From: Snodgrassella alvi
GTDB taxonomy: Bacteria; Pseudomonadota; Gammaproteobacteria; Burkholderiales; Neisseriaceae
NCBI RefSeq assembly: GCF_040741455.2
Contig: NZ_CP160328.2
Location: 682,001-746,000 of the forward strand
Direction: 5' to 3'
Length of the DNA stretch: 64,000 nucleotides
How positions within the stretch are numbered: the first letter of the stretch is position 1; every line of letters starts with the position of its first letter. The notes under the pieces are model-generated. The model ran no database searches, was not told the origin of the DNA, and was given only the letters and a program-made list of their open reading frames with translations. A program made the position numbers and the translations under genes. This document shows positions 56,372-64,000 of the stretch, one piece after another.

Positions 56372-56575
56372 ATGGCACGCATTACTGTAGAAGACTGTAT
56401 CGGACGCATCCCTAATCACTTTGACCTGACCATGATTGCTGCCCTGCGAGCACGCCAGCTGGCTAATGGCGCAACATCACTGGTAGAAGAAGATCATGAC
56501 AAACCCACAGTCATTGCTTTGCGCGAGATAGCCAGTGGACAAATTGGTGCAGAGTTACTCAACCAACAAAAATAA
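56372..56575 (+). CDS. rpoZ: RNA polymerase omega subunit RpoZ
   Basis: Omega stabilises the beta-prime subunit of RNA polymerase and forms part of the ppGpp binding site in proteobacteria. The 67-residue product has the family start Met-Ala-Arg-Ile-Thr-Val-Glu-Asp, which contributes to ppGpp binding in E. coli. The helix Arg-Ala-Arg-Gln-Leu-Ala-Asn-Gly follows, then [10 protein letters not shown]. It is shorter than the E. coli protein but normal for betaproteobacteria. It lies between gmk and spoT. Confidence 0.96.
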   Translation: MARITVEDCIGRIPNHFDLTMIAALRARQLANGATSLVEEDHDKPTVIALREIASGQIGAELLNQQK

Positions 56576-56589
56576 TAAGGCAAACAGCC

Positions 56590-59118
56590 ATGTACCCTCC
56601 CAGCCACACCTACAAACCACCTGTTAAACAATGGCGTAACACTCTCTTTGCACAAACAGAGTATTTAAATAAACAGGAACGCTGGGAATTACTGGAACAA
56701 GCGTGTGCCTATATCTACACTCTGGCCGAAAAAGATGGCAAAACTGCTCTACTTAAACGCAGTTTTGCCATTACTACATCTTTGGCACAAAATCAGCAAC
56801 GAGTACAAGCACTGGCAGCGGTGCTGATCAAAATAGCCTTTGAAGATTTATGTTCTTCAGACAGTGATTTACCCAGCGCAGCTATAGGCACGGTGGGAAT
56901 GAAAATATTTGATGCAATTAATACTTCATCATGCACCGGCACAAACGACCAGCTACAATGCTGTCAACAACAGATAGAAACGAGCTATCAGGACATTATT
57001 ACTGAAGCAGAAAATAAACTCCTACACACTGCCTCTTACCTCAGCAAAGAAGATTTACAAATGCTGTCCCGAGCTTGCAAATTCGGTGCCCATGCCCATC
57101 ATGGACAATTCCGTAACAGCGGCTTACCTTATATCACCCATCCTCTAGCCGTGGCGACTCAATTAGCAGAATGGCATGTAGACATTCAGGCTTTATGTGC
57201 CGGTGTATTACATGATGTACTAGAGGACACTGGTACTACCAAAGAAGAAATTATTGCCGAATTCGGTGAAACCATTGCCAACATGGTTGACGGGCTATCC
57301 AAACTGGAAAAACTTGAATATAACAACCAGCAGGAAGCACAGGCAGAAAGCTTCCGTAAATTAATTATGGCAATGACACAAGATGTTCGTGTCATAATTG
57401 TCAAACTTTCAGACAGGCTGCACAACATGCGCACACTGTCTGCTAAAAAACCGGCCAGTCGCAGACGTATCGCACAAGAAACCATGGAAATCTATGCGCA
57501 ACTGGCCAATCGTATCGGTTTGAATCATGTATACCGTGAATTGCAAGACTTAGCATTTAGACATCTGTACCCCCACCGCTATGAAGTACTTGCCAAAGCC
57601 ATTCAGTCTTCACGACGAAACAGGCGCGATATAGTAGGTAAAGTACTGCGAGCCTTCAGTCAACGTCTTGTGAGCGCCAATATTGAGGCACAGGTAAGAG
57701 GTAGAGAAAAAAACCTATACAGCATTTATGAAAAAATGCGTCGTAAAAATCTCCATTTTGCCGATGTAATGGATATTTATGCATTCAGGGTTATTGTAAA
57801 TAACATACCTTCATGCTATACCGCTCTGGGTGTTCTGCATAATCTGTACAAACCTAAACCTGGACGAATTAAAGATTACATTGCTATTCCCAAAAACAAT
57901 GGTTACCAGAGCCTGCATACCATCTTAATTGGACCTTACGGGCTACCTATTGAAGTTCAGATACGAACACACGAAATGGATACTATAGCCGAACGTGGTA
58001 TTGCTAGCTACTGGATGCATAAAGATGGAGAGCAGAATAGTTTTGATCAGGCACAAATGCGTACCAATCAATGGTTGCAAAGTATTCTCGACATTCAAGC
58101 ACATAGTGCCAATGCCATTGAATTTCTGGAACATGTAAAAACAGATTTATTTCCGAATGAGGTTTATGTCTTCACCCCTAAAGGTAAAATTATTACCCTT
58201 CCAGAAGGTGCCACACCTGTAGATTTTGCCTATGCTGTTCATACCGATATCGGCAATCGAACAGTCTCTGCACGCATTAATCACAATTTAATGCCCTTAC
58301 GTACCCGTCTGCATACAGGTGATACCGTAGAAATAATTACCTCCAGCAATGGCCACCCTACTCCGGCATGGCTCGGCTTTACCGTTTCAAGCCATGCCCG
58401 TAGTGCCATTCGCAGCCAAATAAAAAAAATGGATCGTTCCGATGCCATACGCTTAGGCGAAAAATTATTACAAAAAGCCTTATCCAGCCTACTGCCAGAA
58501 AACGTTTTACTGTCAGACTCTTTAAAAGACAAATATCTGACCGATTTACGCCAAAAAAATACTTCTTTTGAAAATGTTCTCTGCGAAGTAGGTATGGGGT
58601 TACTACAGCCAGTATCTGTAGCCATGCATATTGCTGAACTGGCTGGCGAGCATTTTAATGACACCATTAAACTGGCACCAATTAATTTGACTGGCAATGA
58701 GTCAACTCATATTCATTTAGGCAAATGCTGCCACCCTATTCCTGGTGACACCATTAAAGCTTTGCTAATCAAAGATCAGGGCATTATTATTCATCGTGAT
58801 ACTTGTAATACGATTTTGAAAACAGACCCTGAACTTCAGCTGGATGCAAACTGGGATTTACTACAAGCAAATAACTATCAGACAACTTTATGCCTCAATG
58901 CTATTGATAGTCATGGATTACTGGCCACCATTGCTCAGGCTATTTCTTCAAATGGCGGTGATATTACATCTGTAGAAACCACCTCAAAAAAACTCGAAGG
59001 TGTGGAAGGATTTATTGAATTTCGTTTTGTGTTACAGGTAAAAGATTTAAATCAGCTCAATCATATTATCCGCGATTTACATTCTGTTCCTCAGATTCGT
59101 CGTGTAAACAGAATATAA
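56590..59118 (+). CDS. spoT: Bifunctional (p)ppGpp synthetase/hydrolase SpoT with N-terminal extension
   Basis: This RSH enzyme makes and degrades the alarmone (p)ppGpp. After a long N-terminal region, an intact HD hydrolase spans about residues 160-290 with His184-Pro185 and His208-Asp209 ... Glu212-Asp213. A synthetase domain follows, with Arg-Ile-Lys-Asp-Tyr-Ile-Ala-Ile-Pro-Lys-Asn-Asn-Gly-Tyr-Gln-Ser-Leu-His, then a TGS domain (about 515-580), a zinc-finger/conserved-Cys region and a C-terminal ACT domain. At 842 residues it is about 120 longer than I expect for the family. The extension (residues 30-90) looks like a decayed copy of the HD core. AAGG lies upstream of the start, 14 bases after rpoZ. 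Confidence 0.93.
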   Translation: MYPPSHTYKPPVKQWRNTLFAQTEYLNKQERWELLEQACAYIYTLAEKDGKTALLKRSFAITTSLAQNQQRVQALAAVLIKIAFEDLCSSDSDLPSAAIGTVGMKIFDAINTSSCTGTNDQLQCCQQQIETSYQDIITEAENKLLHTASYLSKEDLQMLSRACKFGAHAHHGQFRNSGLPYITHPLAVATQLAEWHVDIQALCAGVLHDVLEDTGTTKEEIIAEFGETIANMVDGLSKLEKLEYNNQQEAQAESFRKLIMAMTQDVRVIIVKLSDRLHNMRTLSAKKPASRRRIAQETMEIYAQLANRIGLNHVYRELQDLAFRHLYPHRYEVLAKAIQSSRRNRRDIVGKVLRAFSQRLVSANIEAQVRGREKNLYSIYEKMRRKNLHFADVMDIYAFRVIVNNIPSCYTALGVLHNLYKPKPGRIKDYIAIPKNNGYQSLHTILIGPYGLPIEVQIRTHEMDTIAERGIASYWMHKDGEQNSFDQAQMRTNQWLQSILDIQAHSANAIEFLEHVKTDLFPNEVYVFTPKGKIITLPEGATPVDFAYAVHTDIGNRTVSARINHNLMPLRTRLHTGDTVEIITSSNGHPTPAWLGFTVSSHARSAIRSQIKKMDRSDAIRLGEKLLQKALSSLLPENVLLSDSLKDKYLTDLRQKNTSFENVLCEVGMGLLQPVSVAMHIAELAGEHFNDTIKLAPINLTGNESTHIHLGKCCHPIPGDTIKALLIKDQGIIIHRDTCNTILKTDPELQLDANWDLLQANNYQTTLCLNAIDSHGLLATIAQAISSNGGDITSVETTSKKLEGVEGFIEFRFVLQVKDLNQLNHIIRDLHSVPQIRRVNRI

Positions 59119-59264
59119 CGCTCATCATCTTTAATGATGTTACAAACGTACCCCTCCAGCTGGCTTGACGAATCATATTTAATCAGCCATAATCTTCTCC
59201 TTATTTATTTAAAATAACCCTATATCCGTTTTACTTTAAATTCTAACAGATATAGCCTCAATTA

Positions 59265-59308
59265 CACCTTGGGAGGTGATGTTGTAAACGGTAATGCGGA
59301 ACCGTAAA
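59265..59308 (+). promoter_or_regulatory. Two-hairpin leader upstream of rpsU
   Basis: A first hairpin CACCT-TGGG-AGGTG spans 59265-59278. A second has arms ACGGT (59288-59292) and ACCGT (59301-59305), with partial outer pairing from 59284 to 59308. It lies about 90-130 bases before the rpsU start in an otherwise AT-rich gap. It could be a structured mRNA leader for control by S21, or a terminator remnant of spoT. Confidence 0.35.
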
Positions 59309-59395
59309 CACCGCCTTTGCCTTTAGTGGCCTTTATTTAGTATTTATCTATCTGATATACAATCAGTAATATAATTATTTATTCAGGAAAAAAAC

Positions 59396-59608
59396 ATGCC
59401 TTCTATTCGTGTAAAAGAAAATGAACCTTTTGAAGTTGCTATGCGTCGTTTCAAACGCTCTGTTGAAAAAACAGGCTTGATGACCGAACTGCGCGCACGC
59501 GAAGCTTATGAAAAACCAACAACTGAGCGTAAACGTAAAAAAGCAGCAGCCGTTAAACGCTTACAGAAACGCCTACGCAGCCAGCAATTGCCACCTAAAA
59601 ATTATTAA
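59396..59608 (+). CDS. rpsU: 30S ribosomal protein S21
   Basis: S21 is a small basic protein of the 30S platform, near the anti-Shine-Dalgarno end of 16S rRNA, needed for efficient initiation. The 70-residue product reads [12 protein letters not shown] at the start. A Phe-Lys-Arg-Ser-Val-Glu-Lys-Thr-Gly segment and a Lys/Arg-rich tail follow, all typical. An AGGAAA ribosome binding site lies just upstream. It begins the rpsU-yqeY-dnaG-rpoD macromolecular synthesis operon; a terminator directly after it would let rpsU be expressed at a higher level than the downstream genes. Confidence 0.97.
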   Translation: MPSIRVKENEPFEVAMRRFKRSVEKTGLMTELRAREAYEKPTTERKRKKAAAVKRLQKRLRSQQLPPKNY

Positions 59609-59657
59609 TTGGAATTTCCGGCTTTGCATTAACAACCGGGAAATTACAATTAACCAG

Positions 59658-59689
59658 AATACCGCAGGCATTGCTTGCGGTATTTGCTT
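59658..59689 (+). terminator. Terminator/attenuator between rpsU and the yqeY-like gene
   Basis: Nine-base perfect arms AATACCGCA (59658-59666) and TGCGGTATT (59676-59684) are followed by TGCTTTTT. Partial read-through here would set the ratio of S21 to primase and sigma, as reported for the E. coli operon. Confidence 0.8.
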
Positions 59690-59769
59690 TTTACAGGTAA
59701 AACCTGAAGTAAAACGTATTTTTACAGCAAATCTCTATAATAACCAATTCACTTACTGCGAGCCCCATT

Positions 59770-60213
59770 ATGAGCCTGAAACAAAAATTACAGGAAGACA
59801 TGAAATCAGCAATGCGCAATCACGATGCAGCATCCCTATCTACCATTCGTATGGCATTAGCTGCTATCAAACAGATTGAAGTAGATGAAAGAATCGAGGT
59901 AGACGATAGCCGCTTCGTTGCAGTTATCAGCAAAATGGTTAAACAGCGGAAAGAATCGGTACGCATGTTTAACGAGGGTGGAAGAAACGATCTTGCCGAA
60001 AAGGAGCAAGCAGAAATTAACTTACTCCAAAATTACTTGCCCGAAATGCTAGACGATACCGCTATTGAAGCTGCCATTAAAGATGCTATTGCCAATGTGG
60101 GTGCCACACAACCGAGTGATATGGGAAAAGTAATGGGCATATTGAAAAAAACACTGGCAGGCAAAGCCGATATGTGTGAAGTTAGTAAGAAAATCAAACA
60201 GCTCTTGGCCTAA
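59770..60213 (+). CDS. yqeY: GatB/YqeY domain protein
   Basis: The 147-residue all-helical protein matches the YqeY family, related to the tail domain of the GatB subunit of amidotransferases. Its start Ser-Leu-Lys-Gln-Lys-Leu-Gln-Glu-Asp-Met-Lys and the segment Thr-Ile-Arg-Met-Ala-Leu-Ala-Ala-Ile-Lys are typical. The motif Gln-Arg-Lys-Glu-Ser follows, then Asn-Tyr-Leu-Pro near residue 92 and Met-Gly-Lys-Val-Met-Gly near residue 120. A tRNA-binding role is inferred from family similarity. It sits between rpsU and dnaG, its usual site in many bacteria. Confidence 0.92.
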   Translation: MSLKQKLQEDMKSAMRNHDAASLSTIRMALAAIKQIEVDERIEVDDSRFVAVISKMVKQRKESVRMFNEGGRNDLAEKEQAEINLLQNYLPEMLDDTAIEAAIKDAIANVGATQPSDMGKVMGILKKTLAGKADMCEVSKKIKQLLA

Positions 60214-60292
60214 TTAATTCAACATTCAAAAAAAAAGAGACAGGATAATCAGGTCTAGAAATTATGTGCAGCAATTGACGGGCATGGTTGGC

Positions 60293-62077
60293 ATGATTCC
60301 AAACGAATTTATTGACGAGCTTTTAAATAAAATAGACATCGTTGATGTCATTGAAGAATTTGTACCACTTAAAAAAAGTGGTACCAACTACATGGCCTGC
60401 TGCCCCTTTCACAAAGAAAAATCCCCCTCGTTTTCGGTTAGTCCTGCCAAACAGTTTTATCATTGCTTTGGTTGTGGCGTACATGGATCCGCCATTGGCT
60501 TTGTCATGGAGTATCAAGGATTGAGCTTTCAGGAAGCCGTACAATTTCTGGCAGACCGCATCGGCATGACTGTCCCACAACAGTCTGGAAACTCCAATCC
60601 ACATGTACAGAAAGCTCATAAACAGATTCAGCAGACACTAGAGCAAACTACAGCTGCGGCTGCCACCTACTATCAACAACAGCTAAAAACCTCACTGCGT
60701 GCACAGCAATATCTACAGCAGCGCGGCCTCAGTGATGAAATCATCATCCATTATGGCCTTGGCTATGCACCGGACGACTGGCAGGCGCTAGCCAAAGTTT
60801 TTCAGCCCTATCCCAGCAACGCATTGGTAAACAGTGGCATGGTTATCGAAAAAGACAGCCGCCATTATGACCGCTTCCGCGATCGCATTATGTTCCCCAT
60901 ACGCAGTACCCGTGGACAAATTATCGGTTTTGGTGCTCGCGTTATTGATGCAAGTGAACCTAAATATCTCAACTCACCTGAAACGCCCCTATTTGATAAA
61001 GGGCGGAATCTGTACGGACTATACGAAGCACGCGCTGCAATCAAAGATGCACAGCGAGTACTGGTCGTAGAAGGCTATATGGATGTCGTTGCCTTGGCAC
61101 AGTATGGTCTAGGATATGCTGTAGCTGCACTTGGCACATCTACCACGGCAGAACACATACATTTGCTGATGCGGCAAAGCGATCATATCTATTTCTGCTT
61201 TGACGGTGACACTGCCGGCAAAAAAGCTGCATGGCGAGCATTGGAAAACGCTTTGCCACAATTAAAAGATGACAAAATTTTACACTTCCTTTTTTTACCA
61301 GCTGAACATGACCCCGACAGCTATGTACGTAGCTATGGATTAAGCACATTTGAAGATGCACTACTGAACCAAAGCTTGCCACTGTCTGCATACTTCTGGC
61401 AAACACTAACTGCACAGATTGACCTTAACACTCAGGAAGGTAAAGCAGAATTGATTAAAACTGCCAGCCCTTTGCTAGCTCAAATCAAGGCACCAGCATT
61501 GTCTTTCCTACTGCGCCAAGAACTCAGCCAGAAAGTGGGTATAGATGAACATAATCTAGCTCAGCTATTGGGACAAGAACAACCTAGATCAGCACCTGTC
61601 AGACAGAAAAGTTACCGTCTACCACAGAACACTTTCCGACAACCGCCTGTCATGTCACTGGCACAAAAACAGATACGTGCACTATTGATAAATCCGCAAT
61701 GGGCCGCATTTATAGAACTACCAGAATATCTGGACCTGCACGGCGATTATGCATGCCTCGCTGCGCTGGCTGAACGCATACAAGCCTCCGTAACACCGTT
61801 AAACAGCGGAGCTGTGTTGGAACTGATGCGTAATACAGAATTTGAACCCGTCATTCGGCAGATTATCCATGATTATCTGGATTCACCGGATATCTTGCAG
61901 CCAGGAAATGAAGATGACTGCACCACGTTCAAACAGGGCATGCAAAAATTACTGGATAGTCTTAAGACCCAGCAGATTGATGCGTTGAAGCGCAAACTCC
62001 AGCATGGACGTCTCAGTGCCGACGAAAAACAGTTACTCCTGCTGCTCTTAAGCCCGCCCAAAATGCCGTCAGCTTAG
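60293..62077 (+). CDS. dnaG: DNA primase DnaG
   Basis: DnaG makes RNA primers for Okazaki fragments. The 594-residue protein has an N-terminal zinc domain with Cys-Cys-Pro-Phe-His and Cys-Phe-Gly-Cys (about residues 32-60). The TOPRIM catalytic core follows with Val-Val-Glu-Gly-Tyr-Met-Asp-Val near residue 260 and Phe-Asp-Gly-Asp-Thr-Ala-Gly. A C-terminal helicase-binding region starts at about residue 450. In-frame starts also exist at 60266 (GTG) and 60284 (ATG). I used 60293 because homologues begin Met-Ile-Pro and GACGGG lies about ten bases upstream. Confidence 0.95.
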   Translation: MIPNEFIDELLNKIDIVDVIEEFVPLKKSGTNYMACCPFHKEKSPSFSVSPAKQFYHCFGCGVHGSAIGFVMEYQGLSFQEAVQFLADRIGMTVPQQSGNSNPHVQKAHKQIQQTLEQTTAAAATYYQQQLKTSLRAQQYLQQRGLSDEIIIHYGLGYAPDDWQALAKVFQPYPSNALVNSGMVIEKDSRHYDRFRDRIMFPIRSTRGQIIGFGARVIDASEPKYLNSPETPLFDKGRNLYGLYEARAAIKDAQRVLVVEGYMDVVALAQYGLGYAVAALGTSTTAEHIHLLMRQSDHIYFCFDGDTAGKKAAWRALENALPQLKDDKILHFLFLPAEHDPDSYVRSYGLSTFEDALLNQSLPLSAYFWQTLTAQIDLNTQEGKAELIKTASPLLAQIKAPALSFLLRQELSQKVGIDEHNLAQLLGQEQPRSAPVRQKSYRLPQNTFRQPPVMSLAQKQIRALLINPQWAAFIELPEYLDLHGDYACLAALAERIQASVTPLNSGAVLELMRNTEFEPVIRQIIHDYLDSPDILQPGNEDDCTTFKQGMQKLLDSLKTQQIDALKRKLQHGRLSADEKQLLLLLLSPPKMPSA

Positions 62078-62136
62078 CCTGACGTCTATTTTAACCCCTT
62101 GCAGCGCCATAGCTGCTGCAATATATTGAGTAAAAT

Positions 62137-64000
62137 ATGGCAAACCCAACACCCAAAAAAACCACTATTGATAGTAGTAAGGAACAAGACGATACCCGTC
62201 CGTTAACCGCTGAGGAACAACGTGCACGACTGCGTCAGCTGATTATTCAGGGCAAGGAACGTGGTTACATTACATATGCTGAAATAAATGATGCTTTGCC
62301 GGATGAAATGTCGGATGCCGACCAGATTGATAACATTGTTTCGATGATATCTGGTCTTGGGATTCAGGTTACCGAAGAAGCACCTGATGCCGAAAGTCTG
62401 CTAATGGGCGATAACACCGCCAACATGACTGACGACGATGCGGTAGCCGAAGCTGAAGCAGCTCTGTCTAATGCAGATAATGAATTTGGACGAACCACCG
62501 ACCCCGTACGTATGTACATGCGCGAAATGGGTCAGGTAGACCTATTAACGCGTGAAGATGAAATCATCATCGCCAAAAAAATTGAGAATGCCCTGCGCAA
62601 CATGATTCAGGCCATCTCTGCCTGCCCAGGTTCTGTAGCTGAAATACTGGCTTTGATTGATGCTGTACGCAAAGAAGAAATCAAAGTTGATGAAGTTGTA
62701 GAGGCTATTGTCGACCCACATGAAGAACTTCTCGATGAACTGGGTATCGGTATCGATAGCAAAAATGAGGATACTGAGGTAGAGGACGACAATGAAGACA
62801 GTGTTGACGTAGACGATGATTCTGAAGAAAACGAAGAAGAAAACGCTGCACTAGCAGCATCTGCTAATCTGGAAGAGCTGCGCCAAAAAACGCTAGAACA
62901 CTTCGATGGAATTCAGAGCCGCTATGAAGCCATGGTTGCCGCACTTCAGGAGAAAGGCAGCAAAGACGCTACCTACCTCAAACTGCAAGAGGAAATTGCA
63001 GAGCAATTATTACAGGTACGCTTTGCTACCCGCCAGATTGAAAGCCTATGTGAAAACCTGCGCATGCGCGTCAATCAAGTACGACAGCTGGAACGAGATA
63101 TTCGCGATATAGCTCTGAATCGTGTGCATATGGAGCGTGATTACTTTATCAAAAGCTTTGCCAATCGCACTACCGATTTGGGCTGGGTAGATGAAGAACT
63201 TTCTCTAAACCGCGTCTGGACAGAAGCACTACGTCGTTTCCAGTATGCCATTATTGAAAAGCAAACTGAACTGGCTAATCTGGAAGAGGCCGCTCAGATT
63301 TCACTGGATGAGCTGAAACAGATTAACAAAAACATGGTCAAAAGTGAGCAGGAAACCGCTGCTGCCAAGCAAGAAATGATTCAGGCCAACTTGCGTCTGG
63401 TAATTTCTATTGCTAAAAAATACACCAATCGTGGTTTGCAATTTCTGGATTTAATTCAGGAAGGCAATATCGGCCTGATGAAAGCCGTGGATAAATTTGA
63501 ATATCGTCGAGGCTATAAATTCTCCACCTATGCCACCTGGTGGATACGACAGGCTATTACCCGTTCAATTGCAGATCAGGCTCGTACTATTCGCATACCG
63601 GTACATATGATTGAAACCATCAACAAAATGAATCGGATATCCCGTCAGTATTTGCAGGAAAACGGAGAAGAGGCCGACTCAGCCAAACTGGCTGAACTGA
63701 TGGAAATGCCGGAAGATAAAATCCGAAAAATCATGAAAATTGCCAAAGAACCGATTTCCATGGAAACACCAATTGGCGATGATGATGATTCACATCTGGG
63801 CGATTTCATTGAAGATGCGAATAACGTCGCACCGGCAGACGCAGCCATGTATTCCAGTCTGCGGGAAGTCACAAAAGATGTACTCGAAAGCCTAACACCG
63901 CGCGAAGCCAAAGTTTTGCGGATGCGCTTTGGTATCGACATGAATACAGATCATACACTCGAAGAAGTGGGCAAACAGTTTGATGTTACCCGCGAACGTA
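62137..64000 (+). CDS. rpoD: RNA polymerase sigma-70 factor RpoD (3' truncated by window edge)
   Basis: The primary sigma factor directs RNA polymerase to housekeeping promoters. The frame opens at an ATG reading Met-Ala-Asn-Pro-Thr-Pro-Lys-Lys and runs off the right edge after 621 codons. Region 1.1 lies in the first 90 residues. Region 1.2 has [11 protein letters not shown] near residue 122. A long non-conserved acidic segment (about 205-245) follows. Regions 2.1-2.4 include Asn-Leu-Arg-Leu-Val and Tyr-Ala-Thr-Trp-Trp-Ile-Arg-Gln, then region 3. Region 4 has begun at the edge ([13 protein letters not shown]). It completes the rpsU-yqeY-dnaG-rpoD operon. Confidence 0.96.
   Translation, partial: MANPTPKKTTIDSSKEQDDTRPLTAEEQRARLRQLIIQGKERGYITYAEINDALPDEMSDADQIDNIVSMISGLGIQVTEEAPDAESLLMGDNTANMTDDDAVAEAEAALSNADNEFGRTTDPVRMYMREMGQVDLLTREDEIIIAKKIENALRNMIQAISACPGSVAEILALIDAVRKEEIKVDEVVEAIVDPHEELLDELGIGIDSKNEDTEVEDDNEDSVDVDDDSEENEEENAALAASANLEELRQKTLEHFDGIQSRYEAMVAALQEKGSKDATYLKLQEEIAEQLLQVRFATRQIESLCENLRMRVNQVRQLERDIRDIALNRVHMERDYFIKSFANRTTDLGWVDEELSLNRVWTEALRRFQYAIIEKQTELANLEEAAQISLDELKQINKNMVKSEQETAAAKQEMIQANLRLVISIAKKYTNRGLQFLDLIQEGNIGLMKAVDKFEYRRGYKFSTYATWWIRQAITRSIADQARTIRIPVHMIETINKMNRISRQYLQENGEEADSAKLAELMEMPEDKIRKIMKIAKEPISMETPIGDDDDSHLGDFIEDANNVAPADAAMYSSLREVTKDVLESLTPREAKVLRMRFGIDMNTDHTLEEVGKQFDVTRER

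Noticed and set aside
60266-60292. Longer DnaG starting at GTG 60266
   Set aside because: Homologues begin at the Met-Ile-Pro position, and the extra nine residues show no conservation that I recognise.
62760-62850. Acidic insertion in RpoD as a novel domain
   Set aside because: Primary sigma factors of proteobacteria normally have a variable acidic non-conserved region between regions 1.2 and 2, so this is expected.

Overview
The window is a chromosomal segment of a low-GC betaproteobacterium of the family Neisseriaceae. The main clues are the divergent mrcA / pilMNOPQ-aroKB block, the hemCDXY-E cluster, the gmk-rpoZ-spoT and rpsU-yqeY-dnaG-rpoD operons, and protein sequences that read like AT-rich relatives of Neisseria proteins. 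Base composition and gene content fit a bee-gut symbiont such as Snodgrassella best. That genus assignment is an inference from memory of the family, not a database result.

Layout. 1-1267: 3' part of a TolC-type outer-membrane factor. 1.8-6.0 kb: lptG/lptF on the minus strand, divergent from pepA-holC. 6.1-10.4 kb: minus-strand rfbD, ribD, a lipoprotein, nrdR and a GNAT acetyltransferase. 10.5-13.1 kb: a fused msrAB, pgsA and a tRNA cluster (three tandem identical tRNA-Gly, tRNA-Cys, a degenerate tRNA-Cys-like copy, tRNA-Leu), followed by 1.2 kb without genes. 14.3-18.2 kb: two flavin hydroxylases of ubiquinone synthesis and an MFS transporter. 18.8-24.6 kb: an Lrp/AsnC regulator, a DUF1415 protein, an Na+/H+ antiporter-like protein, an RsuA-type pseudouridine synthase, a TRIC-family membrane protein and a Tim44-domain protein. 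24.7-28.7 kb: a TonB-dependent receptor and cardiolipin synthase. 28.8-34.3 kb: heme synthesis (hemC, hemD, hemX, hemY, hemE). 34.3-40.5 kb: a sirtuin coupled to argD, then htpX, proA and ppk2. 40.8-51.2 kb: mrcA, divergent from the type IV pilus alignment and secretin genes pilMNOPQ, then aroK, aroB and trmB. 51.3-55.5 kb: an aromatic/aspartate aminotransferase, an HdeD-like protein, a DUF3465 protein and pyrG. 55.7-59.1 kb: gmk, rpoZ and spoT. 59.4 kb to the end: rpsU, a yqeY-like gene, dnaG and rpoD, with rpoD running off the window.

Most of the window is core metabolism and envelope biogenesis. I see no prophage, insertion sequence, CRISPR array, toxin-antitoxin pair or obvious defence island. 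The most unusual observations are modest. The SpoT protein carries an N-terminal extension that aligns with its own HD hydrolase core but lacks the metal-binding residues, which suggests a decayed internal duplication. A second, structurally damaged tRNA-Cys copy keeps a perfect acceptor stem and a GCA anticodon. A strong hairpin abuts the hemE ribosome binding site. A two-hairpin leader precedes rpsU. I did not find convincing evidence of a wholly new multi-gene system.
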